This document shows, piece after piece, positions 44,567 through 53,845 of a DNA stretch of 64,000 bases. Source of the DNA: Gammaproteobacteria bacterium (lineage in GTDB: Bacteria; Pseudomonadota; Gammaproteobacteria; Arenicellales; JAANXG01); NCBI GenBank assembly GCA_024638505.1, contig JAHEKE010000013.1, positions 1 through 64,000 of the forward strand. The letters are read 5' to 3'. The translations under genes were made by a program, and so were the position numbers. The notes beneath the pieces were generated by a model that was not told the origin of the DNA, ran no database searches, and saw nothing but the letters and a program-made list of their open reading frames with translations. The number at the start of each line of letters is the position of its first letter. Within the stretch, counting starts at the first letter, position 1.

Positions 44567-45871
44567 TCACCAGTACGCGAGTGCTCCGCTGTACAGGTTT
44601 TCTATATCCGTAGCGTTGGAATCACGCGGCGCGTTGGCAATCGCTCGCTTTTGGCGCAGCGCAGAATCGGTTAGAGCCCTAACATCGGCGGCGCTGAAAC
44701 CGATAGCTCCCAGACCGTTGGGTATGGCGGTCGCCCGCATCATGTCGATGATCCTTGACGCCAGTATCTCCCCCGCTTCTGCTGGTGTTGCCTGACGGCA
44801 GTCTGCTCCAAGCAGTTTTGCCGCGTCTAGATGGCGCTTGGGGGCGGCTTCAGCCGTGTACCTGAAAATAGACGGAGAATTGACAATCACACTGATGCCG
44901 TGCGGCACAAAGGGACTGTCAACGGCGTAACCTTTTGTTGTGACGTTGCGCATTAAATGTGTCACGCCATAGGACAGCGCGTGGGGCAGGTGCGTGCCGG
45001 AATTACCGAAGGCCATCCCGGCGAGCGTGGCGCCCCACATCAAGTTATCACGTGCCTCAACGTCAGCTGCGTCCTGCACGCCGCGCACCAGGTACTGACC
45101 GACCAGTTGCAGGGCTTCCCGCGCGGCCAGATCACTCCACGGGTTGGCGCCCTGGATTAGCGGACGTTTTGCTGGATCATCAATTCGATCCCATCGAGTA
45201 TACGCGCGAGCGGTGTAGCATTCGATCGCGTGGCTGAGCAGGTCGAAGCCCGTAGACGCAACTACATTTGCCGGCAGAGTTTGGCAGCAGGCAGGGTCTA
45301 TCAGTGCTTCATCAGGCAGGATATGCGGACTGGCAATCACGAATTTTGTGTTGAGTTGATTCATTCGGATCACCGCCAGGGACGTGCATTCTGATCCCGT
45401 CCCGGAAGTGGTGGGACAGGCCAGGTGCGGCAACACCGGCCCCGGAACGGGTCTGCCCTGACCGATGGGCGGACCAAAGTAATCAACAAAGTCTGCGGGG
45501 TAAAGAGCATAGATCAGAGCCGCTTTGGCGGTATCGATGACGGATCCACCGCCAACAGAGACCACCCCGTCAAACTCATCCTCAGACAGGAACCCGGCCG
45601 CTTTCATTACCGTGTCATCGCAGGGTTCGATGCGCACATCCGAATAGACGGCCACACTCAGTCCCGCCGATCGCAGGGAATTTTTAACCGTGTGGACATA
45701 CTCGCTATCAAACAGATAGGAATCGGTGAATAGAGCAACCCGACTCATCCCGAGCCCCGCCGCACGCGAGCCTGTCTCCCTCAGGCAGCCGCGACCAAAA
45801 GTCAATTTAGGCATGGCCACTGTAAAGGTGTCGGCGCCTTGATCTGTGGGAGCAAAATACTGGCAATGCAT
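44567..45871 (-). CDS. Iron-containing alcohol dehydrogenase, hydroxyacid-oxoacid transhydrogenase type
   Basis: A 434-aa group III iron-dependent alcohol dehydrogenase, closest in layout to ADHFE1/hydroxyacid-oxoacid transhydrogenase, which oxidises 4-hydroxybutyrate with 2-oxoglutarate as acceptor. SVGGGSVIDTAKAALIYALY is the nucleotide-binding block, CPTTSGTGSECTSLAVI follows. FDLLSHAIECYTARAY and GTHLPHALSYGVTHLM hold the metal-binding His residues. An insertion after AYTRWDRIDD (IQGANPWSDLAAREALQLVG) is typical of this subgroup. It appears monocistronic. Substrate is inferred from the subgroup. Confidence 0.88.
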   Translation of the reverse strand: MHCQYFAPTDQGADTFTVAMPKLTFGRGCLRETGSRAAGLGMSRVALFTDSYLFDSEYVHTVKNSLRSAGLSVAVYSDVRIEPCDDTVMKAAGFLSEDEFDGVVSVGGGSVIDTAKAALIYALYPADFVDYFGPPIGQGRPVPGPVLPHLACPTTSGTGSECTSLAVIRMNQLNTKFVIASPHILPDEALIDPACCQTLPANVVASTGFDLLSHAIECYTARAYTRWDRIDDPAKRPLIQGANPWSDLAAREALQLVGQYLVRGVQDAADVEARDNLMWGATLAGMAFGNSGTHLPHALSYGVTHLMRNVTTKGYAVDSPFVPHGISVIVNSPSIFRYTAEAAPKRHLDAAKLLGADCRQATPAEAGEILASRIIDMMRATAIPNGLGAIGFSAADVRALTDSALRQKRAIANAPRDSNATDIENLYSGALAYW

Positions 45872-46063
45872 CGTGCGAAAGAAGCTGCTTTTTACTGATC
45901 TAATACTATCATATGAGCATGACTGCCTCGCTACATTCGTTTGCTTTTAGTGAGAGGAACGAATCTCGAGCAGGACTGAATAGGACAGAAGCGCCATTTA
46001 TAGTATGCTGCCGCACGTGCTTCGCCACTTAGCAATCAAAGATAAAAAACGCAGGAGGATTTT

Positions 46064-46351
46064 ATGTACTCTAAAGTTTACTGGATCACGTGTTCCCCCG
46101 GTCAGAATGAAGCACTGCTTGACCACTATGATTCAACGGTGGTACCGGCCATTAAAGCCAGCGAAAAACATATTGGCCATCACATGGTTGAGGTCGGGGA
46201 ATCAAAATGGCTGTTGGTCAGCAACTATGTCAGTCGGGAGGACGCGGAGGCTGCCGTTCCAATGGTGCAGGAGCTGGTGAAACCGATGATTGACAATTAT
46301 GGTATGACGCTGGAAGTGCTGACCGAAGGAGAAGCGATCAGGTCGTATTAG
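46064..46351 (+). CDS. Small hypothetical protein, dimeric alpha-beta-barrel-like (95 aa)
   Basis: A 95-aa soluble protein with a strong ribosome binding site (AGGAGG, just before ATG 46064). The alternating pattern VYWITCSPGQNEALLDHYDS, HIGHHMVEVGESKWLLVSNY and EDAEAAVPMVQELVKPMIDN is like small ferredoxin-like (ABM/DUF1330-type) domains. No family can be named. It converges on the GltD-fusion operon, leaving 47 nt between the genes, and could be unrelated to it. Confidence 0.7.
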   Translation: MYSKVYWITCSPGQNEALLDHYDSTVVPAIKASEKHIGHHMVEVGESKWLLVSNYVSREDAEAAVPMVQELVKPMIDNYGMTLEVLTEGEAIRSY

Positions 46352-46398
46352 CTCGTCATACTGATTTTTTCAACCAGGCGGAGTCAATTTCTCCTCCC

Positions 46399-48921
46399 TC
46401 AGGAGCGGGCGTGGGTCCCCACCAGGGGTATACCGGTTTGCCTGGACGTGACCAGGCTGATGGCGCGCAGGTCTTCTGGCTCGATGTTATGCAGGGCGGT
46501 TTTGCCGGTACAGCGGGCCATCATGGACGCCTCACCCGAATTGGCACGGATAAGATTGACCACCGCCGTGGTTCTGTCCTCTTCATTGAAGTTGCTACTG
46601 AACGCAAGGCCCTGATCGTGAATCTCCCCGCCTGCCGCCATACCGATGGCGGCACCCTGGACAACGGCGACGGTACCCAGCCCCAGGATTTTGGCTGCAT
46701 CCGTCCCGGAGCGAAGCCCGCCAAACCAGACCAGGTTAATTTCCTCTTCTTGACCCAGTCTTCTCAGTATGGTGATTGCGTCGCGTAACAGGCTGAAGTC
46801 AGGTGCGCCGCACAGTTCGGGCCAGGGCGACGCTATGTCGCCTGATCCGTCGAGAAGCAGTAGATCAAAATGATGCTCTAACCCGAACTCTATGGTCGAC
46901 TCCAGTTCGCTCGTGGATGATACGTACAGGCCCACGCTCTGATCGTCCTTAAGACGAACCATGCTGTCCGCATCCGTGCGTGGATACAATACTGCTTCTG
47001 CCCCAGCGCTGGGTTGGTCCGCACTGCCGATCAGCTGCCACCAGCGGCGGCTTTCATCAGCCAGAGGATGTTTCCCCAGATAAGGACAGTCTGCCTGCAT
47101 CAGGGCCTTCGCCACGGCCTGCCGCACCTCCCGTGGCGCCTGATCGAAGCCAGTGACGATGAAAGGATGAGACAGTGATAATCTGGAGCCTATCTCCGTG
47201 CCAATCTTGCACGCTTCACGATAAGGATCGATGACCAGCCGGGATAAATTCGCCGGCAGAAACACAATGTCGTCCAGGCTGGCTGGTTTGTTTTCAGGTA
47301 CAGGGTTTTCCCTGATCTCCAACAAACGCGACAGCATGGCGTTGTTTTTCGCGCTGTCCATTGGATTGGTTCGGGCCATGGAAAATATATGTTCACGCTG
47401 CTTCACTGAATAGTCGGCAGAACCGGTCTCTGCGTCGCAGCGATAACAGCGCGCAGCTTCCTTCATCGCCGCTTCGTGATCATAGGTTTCCTCGATTTCC
47501 GGGAACTCTACCGGGTTATCACCAAGCCCGTGAAATTTGGGGTGCTGCTCCGGCAGCAGTTCCCATTGTAAATCCTGTGCAACAGGCACTCGCCGGGTAC
47601 GATAGGGTGTGCGATAGGGCAGGGGATCGTCGCGCCCCTCTAAAAAATGTTTTATATAGTAAGCCGCACGCTGACCATGGTGCATCGCCATGACTATGGT
47701 TGATCCTCCGAATGCACCATCACCTGCGGCAAACACCTTGGGATCCGCCGTCCGCATCGACTCCCAGTCTGTTTGTACACGATCTTTCGTCATCAGGCCC
47801 AGCTGATCCAGCTCTGCGCATTCACCCTGCTGGCCTACAGCGGCGATCACCATGCCGCACTGGATGTAATGCTCGCTTCCCGCAAGCGGTACTGGTCTGC
47901 GCCTGCCATCTTCATCGGGTTCACCCAGATCGGTTGAGACGCATTTGAGCTTCAGTCCCTGGTCGTGTACCTCAACCGCCACCTGTTGGGTGTTGTACAG
48001 AAATTCTATTCCCTCATCGACGGCTCCCTGCAATTCGATGGCGCGGGCTGGGATCTCCTCTGGACCTCTGCGGTAAACCACGATGACGTGTTCGCAGCCT
48101 GGCAAACGCTTGGCTACGCGACATGCGTCCATCGCCACATCGCCGCCGCCCACTACAACGACAGTGTGCGGAAGCCGCGGTCGTTCGCCGGCATTCACCC
48201 GGCGTAAGAAACCAACTCCGTCAACCACGCGCTCATCCTGTTCACCGGGAATGCCCATCGTTTTTCCCCACCAGGATCCGATGGTCAACAGAACCGCGTC
48301 ATGCCTCTGCTTTAGCGTCGCCAGATCGACATCGCGGCCAAGCGCGGTGTTGAGGTGAATATCGAGCCCCGGACACTTCGCGTGCAGCCGGTCGATATCC
48401 TGGTCGATGATGCCTACCGGCAGTCTGAATGCCGGGATGCCCCATACCATCATGCCGCCCGGTCGATCTGACATTTCATACACGTCGACCTTGAATCCAG
48501 CGACGCACAGGTCATGCGCCGCGACCAGTCCAGCGGGCCCGGCGCCTACGATGGCAATTGATTGGTCGCGCGTAACCGGATTCGACTCAGGTTTCCAGCT
48601 TGCCCCAAGCTTATCCATCACAAAGCGCTTCAGGTTTCTGATCTGTATGGGTCCGTCGCTGTCGGCACGCCTGCAGGCGGGTTCACAGGGGGCATCGCAC
48701 ACGCGGCCGCAGATTGAGCTGAACGGGTTGGTCGCAGTGATAGCTTCGAACGCTTCGTTAAACTTCTGCTCCCAGATGTAAGCGATGTAAGAGGGGGCGT
48801 CTGTTCCAACCGGACACGCCACCTGACACGGCGCGGGAACGTAGTGCGCATCCAGTGCGTGGTCGATGTATTCGCCCGGTGCCTTGGGCGGCAATATTCT
48901 ATTGATGTCGTAGACTGCCAT
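46399..48921 (-). CDS. GltD-like NAD(P)H oxidoreductase fused to a cysteine-less GltB2-like barrel
   Basis: An 840-aa protein. Residues 30-85 carry a ferredoxin-like cysteine set (PCQVACPVG, then CGRVCDAPCEPACRR). FAD binding is at SIAIVGAGPAGLVAAHDL (about 121-138), NAD(P)H binding at VVVVGGGDVAMDACRVA (about 254-270), as in GltD. From about 549 the chain aligns with the FMN barrel of the neighbouring MgsC-like protein: DIVFLPANLSRLVIDPYREA here, against DLTFLPGTLTRFVIEGYREK. Yet the CxxC...C cluster-ligand region is absent, and FMN contacts look eroded. The barrel may be structural or a docking domain. It overlaps the upstream gene by 1 nt. Confidence 0.85.
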   Translation of the reverse strand: MAVYDINRILPPKAPGEYIDHALDAHYVPAPCQVACPVGTDAPSYIAYIWEQKFNEAFEAITATNPFSSICGRVCDAPCEPACRRADSDGPIQIRNLKRFVMDKLGASWKPESNPVTRDQSIAIVGAGPAGLVAAHDLCVAGFKVDVYEMSDRPGGMMVWGIPAFRLPVGIIDQDIDRLHAKCPGLDIHLNTALGRDVDLATLKQRHDAVLLTIGSWWGKTMGIPGEQDERVVDGVGFLRRVNAGERPRLPHTVVVVGGGDVAMDACRVAKRLPGCEHVIVVYRRGPEEIPARAIELQGAVDEGIEFLYNTQQVAVEVHDQGLKLKCVSTDLGEPDEDGRRRPVPLAGSEHYIQCGMVIAAVGQQGECAELDQLGLMTKDRVQTDWESMRTADPKVFAAGDGAFGGSTIVMAMHHGQRAAYYIKHFLEGRDDPLPYRTPYRTRRVPVAQDLQWELLPEQHPKFHGLGDNPVEFPEIEETYDHEAAMKEAARCYRCDAETGSADYSVKQREHIFSMARTNPMDSAKNNAMLSRLLEIRENPVPENKPASLDDIVFLPANLSRLVIDPYREACKIGTEIGSRLSLSHPFIVTGFDQAPREVRQAVAKALMQADCPYLGKHPLADESRRWWQLIGSADQPSAGAEAVLYPRTDADSMVRLKDDQSVGLYVSSTSELESTIEFGLEHHFDLLLLDGSGDIASPWPELCGAPDFSLLRDAITILRRLGQEEEINLVWFGGLRSGTDAAKILGLGTVAVVQGAAIGMAAGGEIHDQGLAFSSNFNEEDRTTAVVNLIRANSGEASMMARCTGKTALHNIEPEDLRAISLVTSRQTGIPLVGTHARS

Positions 48922-50873
48922 CAGCCCGCTAGAGCTTCGGCGGATCTTTTGCGCGGCGCTGGCTCATAAGGCAAGCCGGTTATTGCCGCTGCCTCGGGCG
49001 TCAACGCAACTAAATCGTTGCGGCTGAGTTTGCGCACATCGTCATATCCCAGGGCGTGGGTTAAGGCGGCGATTTGCCAGCGCACGGATTCGAAAAAGCG
49101 ATGAATATTCTGTGCTTCAACTTCAGGCTGATAGCGTTTTTCGTGGGCTGGGTCCTGCGTTGCGATTCCGGTAACACACTGACCCACGTGACACTGCATG
49201 CAGGCAATACAGCCCCCGGCGATAATGACGGAGGTTCCGAATGCGACGGCATCTGCTCCCAGGCACAGCCCTTTTACGGCATCAACACCGTCGCGCATTC
49301 CGCCCATCAACACGATCTGGATATCCTGGCGTCGGCCTATCTCCGCCAGGGCCTCCTCTGCCTCAATGATAGCGGCCAGGGTAGGGATACCGACAAAATC
49401 GATCACTTCCGAACTGCCTGCACCGGTAGAGCCCTGCATGCCGTCGAGTTCGATAAAATCAAAGCCATCTTTCACCGCGATCTTAATGTCGTCGCGCACG
49501 CGCCCCGCCCCGAGCTTGACGCTGACCGGCAGGCGGTACCCCGTAGCTTCGCGGAACTCTTCAATCTTTATAACCAGGTCGTCCGCGCCCAGAATGTCTG
49601 GATGACGCGATGGCGATCTGAGATCTATACCGGCGGGTATGCCGCGAATGTCGGCTAACTCCTGGGTTACTTTCTTCGCCATCAGCTGCCCGCCTAACCC
49701 CGGTTTTGCGCCCTGCGAGATGTAAATCTCCAGTCCATCCGCTCTTTTCATATCATGGATGTTCCAGCCCAGCCTACCGCCTAGGCACTGAAATATCAGC
49801 TGTTTGGCGGCATTGCGCTGTGCGTCACTCATGCCGCCCTCGCCGGTATTCTCAGCAATGTCCGACATGGCCGATGCCAGTCCGATAGCGTGTTTGGTTG
49901 AACGGCTGAGTGCGCCATAGCTCATGGGAGCGACCATCACGGGCATGCTCAGCTTTAATGGGTTGGCGCCGTTGATTCCTCCGATCTCCGTGTACATTTG
50001 AACCTTGGAGATAACGTCGGCAGTTCCGACCGACCGGGATAAATCCCTGGCGAAAGCCAGGTCGGATAGATGAGGCAGGGCGCGGGCCGTGCCGTAGCCA
50101 CGAATGCGATAGCGCCCGCTTTGCGATTTGATGTGGATATCTTCCTGGACTTTGGCATTCCAGTAAGATGATCCTCCAGAGAAAGTAAAAAAAGGCAGGC
50201 TGCGCATTTGCCGTTCGGGCGAGCCGTAACGCAGTTTCTTACCGGCGTTGACGATCTTTTGAAAGCTGCCGTTGAAAGGAATTTCGAAGCGGTCGAGGAA
50301 CTCACGGATGCTCTCATCTTCCTGCGATGACATATCGGTCAATTCGGCATCCGACCCCAGATCCTGTACCCGGCCCCCGACAAAGATTTCGCCGCCGGTC
50401 ATGTCCTCCCCCACCCGCTCGCCGGAATCGCCAAGTATGATAATCCGGCCTCCGTACAGCATGTAGCCCGCCATGAAGTTTGCGTTGCCCGCACACAGCA
50501 GGGTGCCAGCCTTCATAACCTGGCCCGCGCGCGACCCCATGTTGCCTTTGATAATGATGTTCGCACCCCGGATGCCGACGGCGGGGATTGCACCGGCATT
50601 GCCGCCGACGATCACGGTGCCTGAATAGATGTTGTCACCAAGCCCCCAGCCGACGTTGTTATCAATCGTAAACGTGGCCTGATCGGTCAATCCGGCACAA
50701 AAATAGCCCGCGGAGCCGCGGATATGCACATCGATTGGAGCGGTTAGCCCGACGCCGATGTGGTGCCGCGCATCGGGATTGACTATCTCTACGTTTTCGC
50801 CAGCTTTGCCGTGTTTCCGGATTTGTTCGTTGGCATCGCGGACCGGGACTGCGCCTAAATCGATCGTGACCAT
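48921..50873 (-). CDS. Glutamate-synthase-like protein: GXGXG domain fused to FMN domain
   Basis: A 650-aa protein. Residues 1-210 form the GltB3 (GXGXG) beta-helix (GGNAGAIPAVGIRGANIIIK, GGRIIILGDSGERVGEDMTG). Residues about 230-640 are the FMN-binding glutamate synthase barrel (KPGLGGQLMAKKVTQELADI), with the 3Fe-4S ligands in CIACMQCHVGQC. It lacks the amidotransferase domain, which is a separate gene just upstream with a 19-nt overlap. Housekeeping GltB carries these domains in one ~1500-aa chain in the opposite order. The likely reaction is amino-group or amine transfer to 2-oxoglutarate. Confidence 0.9.
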   Translation of the reverse strand: MVTIDLGAVPVRDANEQIRKHGKAGENVEIVNPDARHHIGVGLTAPIDVHIRGSAGYFCAGLTDQATFTIDNNVGWGLGDNIYSGTVIVGGNAGAIPAVGIRGANIIIKGNMGSRAGQVMKAGTLLCAGNANFMAGYMLYGGRIIILGDSGERVGEDMTGGEIFVGGRVQDLGSDAELTDMSSQEDESIREFLDRFEIPFNGSFQKIVNAGKKLRYGSPERQMRSLPFFTFSGGSSYWNAKVQEDIHIKSQSGRYRIRGYGTARALPHLSDLAFARDLSRSVGTADVISKVQMYTEIGGINGANPLKLSMPVMVAPMSYGALSRSTKHAIGLASAMSDIAENTGEGGMSDAQRNAAKQLIFQCLGGRLGWNIHDMKRADGLEIYISQGAKPGLGGQLMAKKVTQELADIRGIPAGIDLRSPSRHPDILGADDLVIKIEEFREATGYRLPVSVKLGAGRVRDDIKIAVKDGFDFIELDGMQGSTGAGSSEVIDFVGIPTLAAIIEAEEALAEIGRRQDIQIVLMGGMRDGVDAVKGLCLGADAVAFGTSVIIAGGCIACMQCHVGQCVTGIATQDPAHEKRYQPEVEAQNIHRFFESVRWQIAALTHALGYDDVRKLSRNDLVALTPEAAAITGLPYEPAPRKRSAEALAG

Positions 50874-51766
50874 GTGGCAAAGGTCCCGGGCAAAGGTTCT
50901 CTGGTTTGTAACGCCTGGCCTGGAAAGAGTTTGTTCAAGGAAACCTCTTCTGATGCTACCGCTACCAGATCGTCGTTCTCATACATCACCATCGGCTTGG
51001 CGGCCAAGCGGTCTTTAGCGTATCCGATTTCCCGATCGGTTGAGACCAGAAAGGAAAAAGTGCCGTCCAGATCCTCGATAGACGTCTGCAGCGCATCTTT
51101 CAGGGGAAGCCCCTGAGATAACTTATCCGCGAGGTAAACCGCGATTAGTTCGCTGTCATTATCCGTGGTGAATTCAAATCCCCGTCGTTCCAGTCTGCGC
51201 CGCATCTTCCAGTAATTGGTGATCTGGCCGTTATGGACAATGGCGATATCGGCGAAACCGGTGGCCCAAAACGGGTGCGACGCCTCCGGCTTTACATCCG
51301 ATTCGGTTGCCAGTCGCACGTGCCCCAGCCCATGACTGCCATGAACTTTATTCACTTCGTAGCGGGCGTCGACCTCTGCGGCGCTGCCTACATCTTTTAC
51401 AATCTCCAGGCTTGAGCCGATGGATATGACTTTTGCCGCATGCTCAATAGCGTAAGAGAACTTTTGCAGGTTGCCGTTAAAATCAACGATAACGCGATAG
51501 TTATTGCCTATCGTTTCTTCTTCAACGATCTTTGCGTCATGTTCGTCTAGCGCTCGGCGAATTCTAGCAATCGCTTCCTGAGCTGCCTCGGCTTCGCCAA
51601 CGAAAAACCGCAGTTTTAGCTGACCGCTGTGGGCGCCGTCATACAGGGCAAAACCGGTGGAATCAGGTCCGCGATGCTGACAGCCGTCCAGCATATCGAT
51701 CAAGGCCTGGCCCGTTGTCAGCCCAGGCACTTCATGTTTAAAAAGAATTCCAGCTATGCCGCACAT
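50855..51766 (-). CDS. Class II glutamine amidotransferase, GlxB/MgsA-like
   Basis: A 303-aa Ntn-type amidotransferase. It begins MCGIAGILF with the catalytic nucleophile Cys2; HRGPDSTGFALYD, LGHVRLATES and IVHNGQITNYWKMRRRLERR are the substrate-binding blocks, and DNDSELIAVYLADKL follows. An insertion at about 65-150 is not found in ordinary GltB domains but is shared with the paralog at 57757. It is the first gene of a three-gene operon with the GXGXG-FMN fusion and the GltD fusion. Confidence 0.9.
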   Translation of the reverse strand: MCGIAGILFKHEVPGLTTGQALIDMLDGCQHRGPDSTGFALYDGAHSGQLKLRFFVGEAEAAQEAIARIRRALDEHDAKIVEEETIGNNYRVIVDFNGNLQKFSYAIEHAAKVISIGSSLEIVKDVGSAAEVDARYEVNKVHGSHGLGHVRLATESDVKPEASHPFWATGFADIAIVHNGQITNYWKMRRRLERRGFEFTTDNDSELIAVYLADKLSQGLPLKDALQTSIEDLDGTFSFLVSTDREIGYAKDRLAAKPMVMYENDDLVAVASEEVSLNKLFPGQALQTREPLPGTFATWSRSI

Positions 51767-52106
51767 TTCATGCTTACGTCAGTCGATTGGTTCGCAAGTG
51801 GCCTCCAATATAGTGTAGATGGGCGCGTGGAATCAATAATTGTGCGGTGTTTGGGATGCAAACTGGTATTAAAGTGGTCTTGTCTAATCACATAACTCTT
51901 TTCCACAGCGAGAATAAAGTCTAAGATGCCTCCTGCCATAACTGGACCGCAATGGATGGGCACTACAGAGCGAGTTCAGATCAAATCTCGTTTTGCACAT
52001 CGACGGTCTCTGAACGGCGGAGATAATCGTTCCGGCATGGGGCATGGAACGGTTTTTTCACGCTTAATATCAACAAGAACCCTGATTCTTGGGGAGGAGG
52101 TTCCGA
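51767..52106. other. Intergenic region between divergent glutamate-synthase-like and amt units
   Basis: About 340 bases that should carry promoters for both units. A TGGTCT sequence near 51876 resembles those near 54591 and 54771 and could be a FadR-family half-site, but this is weak. A very strong ribosome binding site (GGGGAGGAGG, 52091-52100) serves the amt gene. No gene was recognised. Confidence 0.4.
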
Positions 52107-53468
52107 GTGGATAACGAGCTTACCGCACTAGGTATCATATTTACCGAGTTCTACTACTGGCTGACAGTAGTCATCATGTTTTTCATTCACGTCGGTTTCT
52201 GCATGTACGAAGTGGGTGTTTCCAGGCACAAAAATCACATGCACACGCTGATGAAAAACACCATGCTGATTCCCCTGGTGACGGTCACCTTTTTCTATTT
52301 CGGTTGGTACATTTACTTTGCATGGCCGAACGGACCTGGGATTACGGGCGGGGTAGTTGATGCTTCGAATGCCGTGCCCTGGAGCCAGGTGATGGGTCCC
52401 AGTATGGGCGGGCAGGACGATTTCCACGGCGGCTGGGCGCGCATCAATGGCGTTTTCTGGGCCGCATTCTTGCTCTTTTCCTGGACCGCGGCATCCATCG
52501 TATCGGGTTCAGTTATCGAGCGCATTAAGTCTCAGGGCTTCTGGATTCTGGCAGTCGCGATCGGCTCCTTTTTCTGGATCGTCGATGCGGCTTGGGGCTG
52601 GCACGCCGGTGGCTGGATGGTTCAGCTGTGGGGTTATCACGATGCCTATGCCAGCGGCGTTATTCACGCCATCGCCGGTGGTTTTGGTTTGGGTGTGTTG
52701 CTGGTACTGGGACCGCGCATTGGCAAGTTTGCTCCGGACGGCACGCCGCGCAACATCAACCCGCGCAATCCGTGGCTGGTGACCATAGGCCTGTTCCTGA
52801 TCTACACGGGCTTCTGGGGCTTCTACGTCGCCTGTAACGTTCCCATGTGGGATATACAGGCAGGGGATGGCGTATTTTTCTCCGCCACAAATATTTATCT
52901 TGGACCAACCACATTGAGCGCCATTACCGTCAATTTTCTGATGTCATTATCCGGTGGTTTGCTCATGGGCTACATCATCTCCAAAGGCGATCCCTTCTGG
53001 ACCTACTCATCCGGGCTGGCCGGTATAATTGCAGCCTCGGCGGGAAACGACCTGTATCACCCCATACAGGCCATGATCATTGCGGCAGTTGGCGTTGTCT
53101 TCATGTACAAAGTGCACTACTGGGTTGAGCGTACATTCAAAGTGGATGATGCGGTAGGTGCGGTCGCCGTGCATGGGTACGCCGGCTTCTTCGGCGTGGT
53201 CATCGCCGGGTTCGTACTCTGGGGTTATCCTTCGTCGCCGGATGATTCCTTTGCCGCGATTAATCCCCTTGGTCAATTCGCTGGCGCCATCGTCATGTTT
53301 TTCGTCCTGGGGTTCATCCCGGGTTGGGTGATAGCCAAGATCCTCAACGCCTTTGACATGCTGCGCATTCCGAAACAGATCGAACTGATGGGTCTGGATG
53401 CGGCAGCGGCAGAAGCTGAGGCTGCGGACGAAGCGGCGATCATTCAGGCTGAAAAAGAGGCGATTTAG
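52107..53468 (+). CDS. amt: Divergent Amt/Rh-family ammonium (or methylammonium) transporter
   Basis: A 453-aa inner-membrane channel with about eleven hydrophobic segments. GTG 52107 is chosen because GGAGGAGG ends 6 nt before it. The two pore histidines of AmtB are present as His187 (SGVIHAIAGGFGLGVL) and His356 (VAVHGYAGFFGVVIAG). The phenylalanine-gate and outer-vestibule segment differs markedly from E. coli AmtB (AAWGWHAGGWMVQLWGYHDA). It stands in a methylamine gene cluster, so methylammonium is a likely substrate, and it is followed by a small membrane protein. Confidence 0.9.
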   Translation: MDNELTALGIIFTEFYYWLTVVIMFFIHVGFCMYEVGVSRHKNHMHTLMKNTMLIPLVTVTFFYFGWYIYFAWPNGPGITGGVVDASNAVPWSQVMGPSMGGQDDFHGGWARINGVFWAAFLLFSWTAASIVSGSVIERIKSQGFWILAVAIGSFFWIVDAAWGWHAGGWMVQLWGYHDAYASGVIHAIAGGFGLGVLLVLGPRIGKFAPDGTPRNINPRNPWLVTIGLFLIYTGFWGFYVACNVPMWDIQAGDGVFFSATNIYLGPTTLSAITVNFLMSLSGGLLMGYIISKGDPFWTYSSGLAGIIAASAGNDLYHPIQAMIIAAVGVVFMYKVHYWVERTFKVDDAVGAVAVHGYAGFFGVVIAGFVLWGYPSSPDDSFAAINPLGQFAGAIVMFFVLGFIPGWVIAKILNAFDMLRIPKQIELMGLDAAAAEAEAADEAAIIQAEKEAI

Positions 53469-53496
53469 GCATTTTTAAAAAGAGAGGTATTGCAAA

Positions 53497-53724
53497 ATGG
53501 CAACGGTAACGAGTTGGAGCGGCAATATTGCCGATATCGGGCCCATCTATCCTATGGTGGGAACCGAGGGGTTACTGGTAATTATCGGTTTGGTTACATG
53601 GATCATATGGCACATCGTGCAAACGAAAATGGAGAACAAAACCTACGAGGATGAAATAAAGAAGTTCGGTAGTGCGGAAAACCTGAAGAAAATGCTGGAC
53701 AGGGAAGACCCACGCAACCCATAG
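53497..53724 (+). CDS. Small single-span membrane protein following amt (75 aa)
   Basis: A 75-aa protein with one membrane segment (GLLVIIGLVTWIIWHIVQTK, about 24-43) and a charged cytoplasmic tail (YEDEIKKFGSAENLKKMLDR). It starts 28 nt after the amt stop, with AGAGAGG upstream. No named family is recognised. It is not GlnK, which is soluble and larger. A partner or stabiliser of the transporter is a reasonable guess from position only. Confidence 0.7.
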   Translation: MATVTSWSGNIADIGPIYPMVGTEGLLVIIGLVTWIIWHIVQTKMENKTYEDEIKKFGSAENLKKMLDREDPRNP

Positions 53725-53751
53725 ACTCAGCTGTTTTTCTTTGTTGAACAA

Positions 53752-53777
53752 CCCCGCACCGGGTATCCGGTGCGGGG
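53752..53777. terminator. Strong hairpin between convergent amt unit and GntR gene
   Basis: CCCCGCACCGG (53752-53762), loop GTAT, CCGGTGCGGGG (53767-53777): a perfect 11-bp GC-rich stem. There is no adjacent T-run on either side, so it is either a Rho-assisted or bidirectional terminator or an mRNA-stabilising hairpin. Confidence 0.65.
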
Positions 53778-53845
53778 ACGATCACCGTTTACCGGGTCCA
53801 GTCGGTAACCCCCGCCATTTACAGCAGCGCCCGCGGCACTGCCAG

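Noticed and set aside
46399-51766. Housekeeping NADPH glutamate synthase (gltB-gltD)
   Set aside because: GltB is one ~1500-aa chain with amidotransferase, FMN and GXGXG domains in that order. Here the amidotransferase is separate, the GXGXG part precedes FMN, and the GltD part has an extra barrel.
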